From Chaetoceros tenuissimus (taxonomy: Eukaryota; Bacillariophyta; Thalassiosirophyceae; Chaetocerotales; Chaetocerotaceae): a stretch of DNA of 64,000 nucleotides. The stretch covers positions 1,302,001-1,366,000 of the forward strand of contig BLLK01000045.1 in assembly GCA_021927905.1 (NCBI GenBank), in the 5' to 3' direction. Below the pieces are notes generated by a model, which was given only the letters and a program-made list of their open reading frames with translations, was not told the origin of the DNA and did not search any database. Made by a program: the position numbers and the translations under genes. Position 1 is the first letter of the stretch, and the number at the start of each line of letters is the position of its first letter. Below, in pieces: positions 29,927-39,336 of this stretch.

Positions 29927-30320
29927 TTTTGTAACTTGTGCTTGTAAAAATGCTTTTAGAAAATTATGAGGAATTTGCAGTCTGCACTATCCAATGGGAA
30001 AATGGATCCACAGGTTCAACATTTTCAATTTTTGCTCAATGTTTCTTCTTTTCGGTGGTGATTGATTGCATCAAGAAAGTTGCAGTTTCATGGAGAGAAT
30101 ATTGATGTCACTTTGGGATTCTCTGGATTCTCAGCCTTTTGATTGGCTGAGGACGCTCGAAAACGAGAAAGGATTCGAATTCTTTGGTCCAACATATTGA
30201 TAGGTTATGATATTTACCGTTAATTAAACGGCAACTTATATAATCACTATTTTTATAATTATAAAAAAATTGCTAGGATTTCGAGCATTTGTTATGTTAA
30301 TCCAAACGTTTATGATAAAG
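29927..30320. other. Intergenic region between aldo-keto reductase and nucleoredoxin
   Basis: Promoter of the reductase and 3' flank of the nucleoredoxin gene, both minus strand. A CTTTTGATTGGCTGAGG box (with ATTGG) is near 30136. No RNA gene seen. Confidence 0.4.
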
Positions 30321-31800
30321 TTAAGCCATTTGCTTTCTATCACCTGGATTTTCAATAAAACTAAGAACATTCTCGACAGTAAGATCTGTTTCATCTGACT
30401 TGTAGTAACCACCTTCATCTGGAATATCAATTATCATCATTGCTGCATCTTCAGCGTCTTGAACTGTTGGCATGTCAGCTAACTTGCGAATCTGTGTTCC
30501 GAAGCTTCCTGGTGACAATACATAATAAACATGCAAAGCATCTTCGCCGTCTTTCTCCTTCAATTTCTCTGCAACTTCTTTAGCTACATCCTTGATTTCA
30601 TTCTGCTCATCATCGTCGCCATTTTCATGGAATAAAATCACTGCCTTTGTTGCATTAAGATCCTCTGCACTCTCAATATCTCCATAGTTCTTTTTGTAAA
30701 AAGGAAATTCAGAAAAGGCCTCTGTTTCAATAAAGCTACGAACGTTATCATTGATCAATTCTCTTTCTCCATTTACTTCTGGTCCAAGTATAATAAGCTT
30801 TGGAATTCCTTGAACTGAATACTTCTTTGAAAGTTGGGATTTCACATCACGGTGCTCAAATGGCAAAGCTCCAAAAGACATCTTTCCAAAATATTCCTTG
30901 AAAGAATCCTCGTCGCGATCTGAACTAACGAACAAAAGCTCAAAGTCATCACGCTCTGCTTTTAGTTTGGTGTATGCTTCTGAGAGTTTGGGAGTGAACA
31001 TACGACATGGTGGGCTATATTTGATGAAGAGAAACGTTTAGATCTGATATCGACATGAGTGTGTTACTATTCCTGTACTGACTTACCACCAAGATGCGGA
31101 AAAATATAGCATCAAATACTTGTCCTTTAGAGTTGAAGTAGAAATAGTCTCATTATCCTTCATCAAGACGGTGTCTACGCTAGACATGATTTCTGGCATT
31201 GATTTTGGTTTCCAAGGAAAGTTCTTTCCATTGAAATCATCTTGAACTTCCCTGGTACCATCCATTGTGATTACTTTGCCTTCACCATCAAGAACAACGA
31301 GATGTGGAATTCCACTGGCCTTGAATTTGTTTGCCAAAATTTTACTTTCAGGTGCTTCGAATGGCATACACTTCCAAGGCATATCAGCGATATATTCTTT
31401 GTAGGCGCTTTCATCATTGTCAAGAGAGCAGAAAACTAATTCGAAATTTTTATTCTCGTCTTTAAGTTTCTTGTACAATTGAATAAGCATAGGTGTGAAA
31501 CGTCTACATGGAGGGCACCTGTTGAACATTTCAATGTATAAGTATATTCAGATACAAGCTGTTCAATATTTCCTTCATAGTTCGTAACTTACCAATGCGC
31601 ACTGAAGTACAAAAGGATCTGTTCATTATAAAGTTTATCATGAGGACAAGAGATACATCAGTATAAAAGAAATATAGAATCATTAAAGTACGCAAATATC
31701 TACTCACGTTATCTTTTCCTGCAAGAGCCTCTGCAGGAGAGATTTCTTCATTGGATGAAGTTACTAGCTTTGTGCCGAATTGAGCCGCAAAAGATGACAT
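30321..31800 (-). CDS. Nucleoredoxin/tryparedoxin-like protein, four exons including a 26-nt exon
   Basis: Exons in gene order are 31708-31800, 31593-31618 (26 nt), 31087-31518 and 30321-31014. Introns are 89, 74 and 72 nt, all GT-AG. The lengths sum to 1245 nt (414 residues). Splicing rebuilds two complete thioredoxin-like modules: [20 protein letters not shown] (CPPC at about 41-44) and [20 protein letters not shown] (CPPC at about 184-187). A third, CxxC-less module occupies about 300-414. Both active sites are created only by exon joining. This layout matches animal and plant nucleoredoxins, cytosolic or nuclear disulphide reductases. There is no presequence. Confidence 0.9.
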
Positions 31801-31927
31801 GATCTAAATTGAAACAAATGTAAAAATTATGAGATGAGCAAAATACAAAAGATTTTCTAATATATCTTGTTCATGTGTAAGATCTTGGTCATGTGTAGGA
31901 TCAATTTGGAAACCTTGGAATCTCCAA

Positions 31928-32686
31928 GTTATTCTTAGGTATTCGTCCAGTGTTCCGTGAGGGTGGCCCAATTGTTCCGCGGTTAGTGTTCCGGTTCATA
32001 ACCCACAACAAATATGACCCTATTATAACTAGTATACACCACTTATACATCGTCTGTCCGTCTCTCCTTTCATCATTGGCAACCCAGCAAAATGCTCGTT
32101 TGCACTACTATTGTTGTGGCTGTTGTCACTATTGTAGTTCTTTATTAACTCTCACTTTAGATCTATTTAATTTGTTTTAACAATAACCCATTCCCTCGAA
32201 AATATTGGTAGAAATCCTTCTACATAGAATCCAAAAGGCTACCGACGATTTTCCTAACAACAATGAAGGTTGCTCCTTCAGATACTCAAGTATCAGTATT
32301 ATCACCACTAAGCTAGAAGATAAATACACAGACATCTCCATTATTATTTCATATAGAACAAAGCAGAATTATTCAAGTCATTGTGATGTTATTAAGAATA
32401 TTTTCTCAATTCAAGCTTGTCGCGACACATGTAATGATAATGATTTGGTAAATTATAAACTTGAAGTAGATCTTTTGCACTATTTAATGGCTGGAAAGTA
32501 TATTTATCAAAGCATTGTAGTTTCCATTAGTAGATGTACATGAGGAATCAGTAACGTAGAAGAATCAGTAATAAATGACTATAAGTATAACCGTTATTTT
32601 GACCGTTGTTCCAATTGTTCCTGTTCCGATTGTTCCATTTTCAGCCTAAATTGTTCCGGTACAATAAACGAATACCTAGTTATTCT
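31928..32686. mobile_element. Non-autonomous hAT-like DNA transposon (743 bp) with target-site duplication
   Basis: The element runs 31936-32678. Its ends are 11-bp perfect terminal inverted repeats (TAGGTATTCGT at 31936-31946; ACGAATACCTA at 32668-32678). It is bracketed by an identical 8-bp direct repeat GTTATTCT (31928-31935 and 32679-32686), the target-site duplication length typical of the hAT superfamily. Subterminal TGTTCC(G) repeats are clustered at both ends: three within 60 bp on the left and five within 75 bp on the right. That is another hAT habit, as transposase binding sites. No transposase is encoded. An unsupported 112-codon frame lies in the middle. The perfect duplications suggest a fairly recent insertion. 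Confidence 0.85.
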
Positions 32687-33160
32687 TCTTTGGATTTTTA
32701 TTCGTGATCCCTGTCTGTCCCATTTAACTCTAGTCGTTACGAGATAGTCCATGTATGAGCCAAAGTTTCTCACCTTCAAAACAATCAGTAGAAAGTGTTT
32801 AAAAAGGGAGGGAGTGGTTGTTTGTCAATATGGTAACCATACAAAAGAGAAATAGAAGTGATGAGAAGTGATGAAGAAAATCCAAATCCAAAGTAAAAAG
32901 GGGCGGGTCGGTCCGTCGGTCTGATGAGGCAGTGATTCGTTAATTAGCTATGGCATATTAGGTAGCTATGTCAAAAGAGCTCTCATTCATCTACCATTTT
33001 AGCCAAGAAAATGAGCCCTTTTTCTCTTTTCTTATGCATCTCGTATCAACCATCAACCATCAAACCTCCACACTTCATCCATCCACACAATTATAATCTA
33101 CTTTGCTTTGTATAATGAACCAAACGACGACAAGAGTGTATATATATGACCCAATAGAAG
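32687..33160. other. Intergenic region upstream of the ABC transporter
   Basis: AT-rich 474 bp with C/A-rich stretches (CATCCATCCACAC near 33077). It probably holds the ABC gene promoter. No RNA gene or further repeat seen. Confidence 0.4.
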
Positions 33161-35088
33161 ATGACAAGTAATGAGAAGACTCAGCTGATTCCAAAAGATT
33201 TAGAGGCTGCTTCAGATCATGCCGCCAAGCCTCAGGTTCAACAAGATGTTGTTCCTTCCTGGAGCGAGCTGATGGATACTATAAAACCCTTTGTCCGACC
33301 ACAAGGATGGAAGCATTCAATGTATGCCATAATAGCTCTGCTATCTGTACTGATTGGTAAGCTTCTAAGTGTGCTACCACCTTTGGCAATAAAATATGCC
33401 GTTGATAAAATCAGCGAGATCAATTCCATGTCGTCGCCAGACGCCACGGAGACATCACAAACTTTGAAGGCTGTAATCCATGCAGTTCTAGCATTTTTCG
33501 GATTAAAAGCAATCATTATGTTGAATGGTATAGTAGAAGATCTTGCACAACGAACAGTGGCTCTAGATGCAGAACGGAGATTTGCAACCAAATTATTTTC
33601 ACATCTTCATACATTATCTCTATCATACCATCTTGAAAAGCATATTGGGGAAATCACAAGAATTATGAATAGAGGAAGTGATTCAATCAGCACAGTCATT
33701 TCTTCGTTTTTATTTTACATTCTACCGACTTTTTTCCAAGCAATAATTGTATCTGTAGTCTTTTGGAAACTTGTAGAAATGCCAATGATTGCTGTAAGCA
33801 CTCTCGTTGCAATTGTATTATATCTAGGGTTCACCATTTTCGTCACCAAGACTAGAATTATATTTAGGAGAAAATTGATTGAAGCTAGCGATGCAGTTGG
33901 TCAAAAGGAGACAGAGACTTTGGTGAACTATGAGACTGTGTCAATCTTTGGTAGGACTACATATGAAATTGAGCAGTATACAAAGCTTCGACAGGAATAT
34001 AAGGATCGAAGGGTCGAAATGTTGGCAATGTTTGCACTTCTTCAGGCTGGTCAAAACTTTATCAAATTATTAGGAACATCTTCTGGTCTTTTGATAGCTG
34101 GCATTGCTGCTGTAAGCGGCGAGAAAATGACAGCTGGAACTTTTGTGATTGTACAAATGTACATAGACCAACTGTTTCAGCCACTGACCCAGTTAGGGTG
34201 GCAGTATCGTATGATTACTCAGTCCTTTACAGATCTTGAGAAAGCAGCGACTATGTTGAAAAGAGTTCCTGAGGTTCAGGATGCAAATGATGCTGTAGAA
34301 TGGTCTACTAATGGTACTGGTAGTGAAATCGTATTCAAAAATGTGTCGTTTCACTACAAGGTCGCGTCTCAAAAGAGGCCACTCGGTACAGCTCTTAATG
34401 CACCAGTGATCAAAGGAGCTGGTAGACACGGAATGAGAAGAGGAAGACTTGCTATGGGCTTAGTGGACGAAGTTTACGATAAGAGAAACAAATCTGAAGA
34501 TGGTGAAGAAGAGATTATTCAGCTTGGAGGTGTCGATAATATTGATCTTGCAATTCCAGCAGGTAATACGTTGGTTCATCTGGATCAGGCAAAACGACAC
34601 TGATTAGACTTTTACTTCGAATGTATGACTGTGATGCTGGAAGTATTTCCATTGATGGTATGGATGTAAAGCGTATGAAACAGCAATCCCTTAGAGAGCA
34701 AGTGGGCGTTGTTGCTCAAGACACGATTCTGTTCAATGCAACCTTGAGGGAAAACATCATTTATGGGAAAGAAAATGCAAGCGAGGATGAAATTAAAGAA
34801 GCCGTAAGACTTTCAGCTTTGGAATCCTTTGTCTCTGGTCTACCAAATGGCCTGGAGACTGTGGTTGGGGAAAGAGGAATGAAGTTATCGGGCGGAGAAA
34901 CAACTATCTTAATCGCGCATAGACTCAGTACGGCCAGAAATGCTGATGAAATAATTGTTTTGAATGAAGGACGTATTGTTGAAATTGGAACTCATGGTGA
35001 TTTGCTAGACAGAGATGGAATTTACGCTGAAATGTGGAAACTTCAGACAGATACAAATGATGAGACAAACGAGGAAACCATGAAATGA
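33161..35088 (+). pseudogene. ABC half-transporter (ABCB6/HMT1/ATM1-like) with a damaged nucleotide-binding domain
   Basis: The first frame (33161-34603) has a full six-helix membrane domain, with DAERRFATKLFSHLHTLSLSYHLEKHIGEITRIMNRG and VNYETVSIFGR in pieces, as in ATM1/HMT1. It then begins the ATPase domain (FKNVSFHYKV). At about 34573 the frame is lost inside Walker A. Downstream, GSSGSGKTTLIRLLLRMYD continues in another frame to 35088 with a Q-loop (VAQDTILFN) and LSGGE. At 34899/34900 the sequence then jumps from LSGGE straight to TTILIAHRLST. About 45 residues are absent, including Walker B, the catalytic Glu and the D-loop. This is a host gene that is either decayed or misassembled. 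ATM1-like proteins export a glutathione compound for cytosolic Fe-S assembly, and HMT1 types move phytochelatin complexes. Confidence 0.8.
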
Positions 35089-35116
35089 AAATGAGCTATT
35101 AAATATATACAAACTA

Positions 35117-36358
35117 TTATACTAAGCTGACTGCCCTTAGATACTCATCAACTGCATACTTTCTGTTATCATCAAGTCCGCTGACAATTCCTTCAAATAC
35201 TTTTTCTTGTTTTGGATCGTGAAACTCTGAAAGAAATCGATGGCTAAGTGCTTCTGTTGCACTATATCTTTTGTTTGTATCGAATTGTAACAGTTCCTCC
35301 AGAAACTCAATAACATCTAGATTTCCCATTCTAACTTTTCTTTCAGCCCTCGTACCATAAAGCATTTCTGCGATTGTCTTCTTTCTGCTTCTTTTCACAT
35401 GTCGGAGCATATAAATTCCTATTTCGTTGAGTTCCAAATGTTGAAACTGACTTGTCAAATCTTCACTGGTCGATAGCTGGAAAATCTTTTCAAGTTGGTC
35501 AATTGATGAGGTGCCTGGAAAGAGAGGTCTTTTACAAATCATCTCTCCAAGAATACAGGCGACACCCCATATATCTATTCCATAGTCATACTTTGATGAT
35601 ACCAATAGTACCTCTGGTGGCCTGTAAAATCTAGTGCAGACATAGTCCGTGAGATGTCTACCCTCAATTTCTTCAATGTGTCTGGTAAGACCGAAATCAC
35701 ACAATTTGACTTTACAGTCTTGGTCCACCAAGACGTTGGATGGTTTAATATCTCTATGTATGAGTCCAGCACTATGAATATACTTGATTCCCTTGAGAAT
35801 TTGATAAATGATGAATTGATGATGAAGTTTGGTCATCTTGGTATTATTTCTCAGAACTGCATTAAGATCTAATGAAAATTGAAATCAGGTATTAGCAAAA
35901 CAACTGAAGTAAAATGAAAGGAAATGGTTCCACTACTTACCAGCAGGAATGTACTCGAAAAGCATGTATAAATCCTGTCTATTCAATGACGGAAAGACTT
36001 CTTCTAGCTTAATGATATTTTCGTGACCTTGTAGAAGCTGCAAATACTTCACTTCACGGTAGCACCGTTGACTGTCGGTTGTATTTTGAAAACAATCATA
36101 GTTTCTCTTCAATGCCATCTTCTTCGAGCTAATTTTTTGATTTCTATGCTTTTTGATGACGAGATGGACTTGCCCATAAGCTCCTCGTCCAATTGTTTTC
36201 AGTACGTGGAATTTGCTTTGAACTTGGACATCTAATGATGGATCCATTCCTTTCGCTTTGTTGTTAAAGCAAGGGATTTCTTGTAGAGCAGATGTAGATG
36301 ATGGCATTTTGGAAATCAAATACTTATAGTTTACAAAAGATTGAATCTTATGGGTCAA
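35117..36358 (-). CDS. MAP kinase with TDY activation loop, two exons
   Basis: Exons are 35941-36307 (or 36358 if the upstream ATG is used) and 35117-35868, with a 72-nt GTAAGT...TTAG intron. Spliced length is 372 residues from the ATG at 36307. All kinase elements are intact: GRGAYGQV loop, Lys in MALKRN, HRDIKPSNVL (160-169), DFG (180-182) and the activation segment LTDYVCTRFYRPPE. The Thr-Asp-Tyr at 196-198 is a MAPK-type dual phosphorylation site, as in plant TDY MAPKs. The usual WYRAPE is FYRPPE here. The C-terminal lobe keeps DIWGVACILGEM and the kinase insert. A MAPK15/ERK7-like or group D identity needs a tree. Confidence 0.85.
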
Positions 36359-36697
36359 TGATTCGATTCGATGTTATTTCTGTTCATTTCTCAGCATTTG
36401 TGTTTTTGGGCGATCCTCAACCCAGGAAAAGGTGGCCAGCTTCAGTTTAAGACAAAATGTAAACGCCATAAACAGCCTCTCCCGCGGGGAGAAGGAAAAA
36501 TTTGGAGGGATTTACGCCAATGACCTCTGTCGTCTGTCGTCTCTCGTCTGTCATCTCTCATTATTTCTGGATCTATCACAATCTAGTTCTACTACTGTGC
36601 TCCTGTTCGATTACTTTTAGACTATATGCACAACACAAGTTTATCTTTTTTCTTTTCAACAAGGCTGCCCATAACAATCTAAAAGTCTACCCTAAAG
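36359..36697. promoter_or_regulatory. Divergent intergenic region, MAP kinase / WD-like gene
   Basis: The two genes start on opposite strands. A short tandem of TCTGTCG-like units (near 36527-36560) is visible. No RNA gene seen. Confidence 0.4.
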
Positions 36698-38938
36698 ATG
36701 GGAAAGCAGGAAGGGAAGAGTTCTGGGTCCAACATGAAGAAGGTGACTTGCAAAACACCTGGCCATGTTTGTAGTTTTATTCTTCATCCTCCTAATAATT
36801 CGAAAATTAATGCTTCGTATCAAGATACAAATACATACGAGTATTCACCATCGAATAATGAGCTCGCTTTTATGCGACAGGTATCTCTAAAAGGGCAACA
36901 GTTTGGATCTAACAGTAATTTGTCCCATGTTAGCAACTTGACTCAATCTCGTCACTCAATGGGAACAATACTTACAAATCATTCATCATCAACCTTTGAA
37001 AACGCAGGATCTTTAAAACGTGCCTCGTCATTTTCTTCAACTGGGACAACAAGTAGCAGCATGACCAATTCGCAACAAGTAATAAACCCGAAAACTGCTA
37101 CTACTTCTTTTGCTCTCCCTACTAATCAATCCATGGCAACACCACTACAGATTGCTTTTCGACAATTTTTACTTGTGCCTACACGTGATGGAAATATATT
37201 TCTGTATCAAATTGCAGATTTTTCATATGCAGAGGAACATTTTCTAAATGCACAAATTAAAAGTACTGCAACCATTCATCGCGATCGAAGTTACAACAAT
37301 GTTTCAAGTGTGAAAAAACTTTCAGCAAAAATGAATGAAGAAAAGCAATGTTTACTACCAATTCTTTCTCTTGGGCCATTTAATATCGGTGAAGCAGGTA
37401 GATCCTTTGGAAACAGTCCACAGAGTAAATCGGCCTTAAATGCTGCCACCATTGTAGGAATTTGTGTGTTTGATAATATCAAGAGCAAGAATCAGAATCA
37501 AAACAACTTCCTGGGGAATGTTGCAGTTCTTACACAATGCGGCTGTGTTCATATATACGATTTTTATCGAAGTGGAAATGATGGTGAAAGTGATCAATTG
37601 AAAGTTGCCCATCATCTTTCTTTCTTTACAGGTAAACTTTCGGCAACTGCGATTGCGATGCACAGAGGAGTTACTTATGAAGAAGTTACTATGAATGGAC
37701 AATCTCTGCGGCAAAGGCGACCCGTGATATGCATAGCTGTAGGATATGATGATGGTACTATAAGTGAATATACCATTGTAGACAAGCTCAATAGCTTGAA
37801 ATGGAGGGGATACATTGATTATAAGATCAATTGTTTGGAATACATTCAGACTGAGTCAAAGTCTAGACCTGGTAACGTCAATGAACCGACAGCTGAGAGT
37901 TTATACCTCGTTATAGGTACTGCGGTAGATGAATTTAAAAAGCCTACAAAAGAGTGTACTACAGAAGCAGTAATTTCATCTTGTCTTGATGTCATCAAAA
38001 TTACTGATGCGAGGAAGGAGTTTAGTTCGAAGTTTAAGAAACTATCACAACGAAGGTCTCCATCGTCAATGATATATCTCGCACATTTAAGTATTTGGCC
38101 AAACACTTCTGTTTTGGAAGAAAATTCTGTAGCTATAGTATTTCCAGAACAAAAGAACAAAAAATCGCAATCTCCTTATAGATCTTTTTCAGTTTATGCA
38201 ATTGATACCTTGCACGGACAAAAGAATCAAATAGTTGTCTTATTGGGAAATGGGGGTCTCTGTTCATTCTCTTATTATGTAGATCCAATTAAGGGATTCT
38301 GTTGGAAGTCTAATCCGACCAACAGCAATCTCATGCTACCTTTTGCAAGCTCAGTAGGGATCAAGTCATTTATGCAAAGTTCAGCTTCAAGTAAATCGAT
38401 ACCATTCTTTGCATGTTGTTTAAGGAGTGGTAATTTAGTATTTGGTCCGCTCTCAGACTCTGAAACAAAAAATGACATTCATTTACACAATATTCCCTCT
38501 GATCATGCTGGATTTGATGATGACACAATCAAATATGTTCAAGGATTTACTGCAGGAAATGTTCTTGTCAAGACATGGGGAGTTAGTAACTCGTATAGCG
38601 AACAACCTTGTTTCTTTGTCGCTAACCCTAATGGAAGCATTGATTGTTATCGAATAGGATCTTCACGGGAGGAATGGAATAGTAAAGAAGAACGTCGGAA
38701 GCAGATTCTACATGAACTTCATTCGAATGGGACCATTCAGAGATTAATTGAGCTCTTTTCTGTGGATAATGCTGAAGCTCAAGTCGACTCAACTTTATTT
38801 ACGCAAGCATCGAGAGAATATCAGAAACTCCATCTTTCAGAAGAAGACTTGCTCAAGCAGATTCTCGAAGAAACCGAAAGTGTATCGTCAATCAATATGT
38901 TTCTCGATCAAATAATGAATGAAAAAGAATGGAAATAA
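36698..38938 (+). CDS. Large beta-propeller-like protein, function unknown
   Basis: The 746-residue protein begins with a basic, Cys/His-containing head and a Ser/Thr-rich linker to about residue 145. Several WD/propeller-like blades then follow (QFLLVPTRDGNIFLYQI, GNVAVLTQCGCVHIYDF, ICIAVGYDDGTISEYTI, IVVLLGNGGLCSFSYY, FFVANPNGSIDCYRI). The C-terminal 80 residues are helical (EERRKQILHELHSNG, REYQKLHLSEEDLLKQILEE). A propeller plus helical tail is the pattern of coat and tether subunits, but I cannot assign a family. There is no signal peptide or intron. The start at 36698 was chosen as the first ATG in this frame. Confidence 0.65.
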   Translation: MGKQEGKSSGSNMKKVTCKTPGHVCSFILHPPNNSKINASYQDTNTYEYSPSNNELAFMRQVSLKGQQFGSNSNLSHVSNLTQSRHSMGTILTNHSSSTFENAGSLKRASSFSSTGTTSSSMTNSQQVINPKTATTSFALPTNQSMATPLQIAFRQFLLVPTRDGNIFLYQIADFSYAEEHFLNAQIKSTATIHRDRSYNNVSSVKKLSAKMNEEKQCLLPILSLGPFNIGEAGRSFGNSPQSKSALNAATIVGICVFDNIKSKNQNQNNFLGNVAVLTQCGCVHIYDFYRSGNDGESDQLKVAHHLSFFTGKLSATAIAMHRGVTYEEVTMNGQSLRQRRPVICIAVGYDDGTISEYTIVDKLNSLKWRGYIDYKINCLEYIQTESKSRPGNVNEPTAESLYLVIGTAVDEFKKPTKECTTEAVISSCLDVIKITDARKEFSSKFKKLSQRRSPSSMIYLAHLSIWPNTSVLEENSVAIVFPEQKNKKSQSPYRSFSVYAIDTLHGQKNQIVVLLGNGGLCSFSYYVDPIKGFCWKSNPTNSNLMLPFASSVGIKSFMQSSASSKSIPFFACCLRSGNLVFGPLSDSETKNDIHLHNIPSDHAGFDDDTIKYVQGFTAGNVLVKTWGVSNSYSEQPCFFVANPNGSIDCYRIGSSREEWNSKEERRKQILHELHSNGTIQRLIELFSVDNAEAQVDSTLFTQASREYQKLHLSEEDLLKQILEETESVSSINMFLDQIMNEKEWK

Positions 38939-39336
38939 CTTTTTCAATGTTCTAGTGTGTTTAGTACTTTACGACTACAGGACTTCTTGGGACGAAGTTG
39001 AATAGTAGTGATGAGAGGGGCGATTGTCCATCTTAATAATACCTCTGCAAATTTAAGAAATAAGCATATTGTAGCTAATAATGAGTATAATGTCAAACCT
39101 GTTTACGTTTGTCGCAAAGACATATTCAACACGGAGACAACTACTACTACGTACGCACATAGAAAGTCATATTATTTAGCATCTCGTCGTCATACCTAGC
39201 TACGTAGAGATGTGACTCACTCATTTCTGCCACCGAAATTCTACCATTGCTGCTATGCTACATCATCCATCATCCATCATCCATCATCCATCCATTTCAT
39301 TAGTATTCATAATCAATAGTTCTAACTACAAGAAGA
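38939..39336. other. Intergenic region with a heptamer tandem repeat
   Basis: Between two plus-strand genes. It contains TACGTACG at 39148-39155 and a CATCATC heptamer repeat just before the next gene. Confidence 0.45.
39261..39288. repeat. CATCATC heptamer tandem repeat (4 units)
   Basis: Four perfect CATCATC units run 39261-39288 and decay into CATCCAT after that. The array ends about 45 bp upstream of the start codon at 39337, so it lies in the promoter or 5' UTR of the acyl-ester synthase gene. Confidence 0.85.

Noticed and set aside
31083-31529. Stand-alone small thioredoxin-like genes in the nucleoredoxin locus
   Set aside because: Canonical splice sites and matching phases join the pieces into one 414-residue protein.
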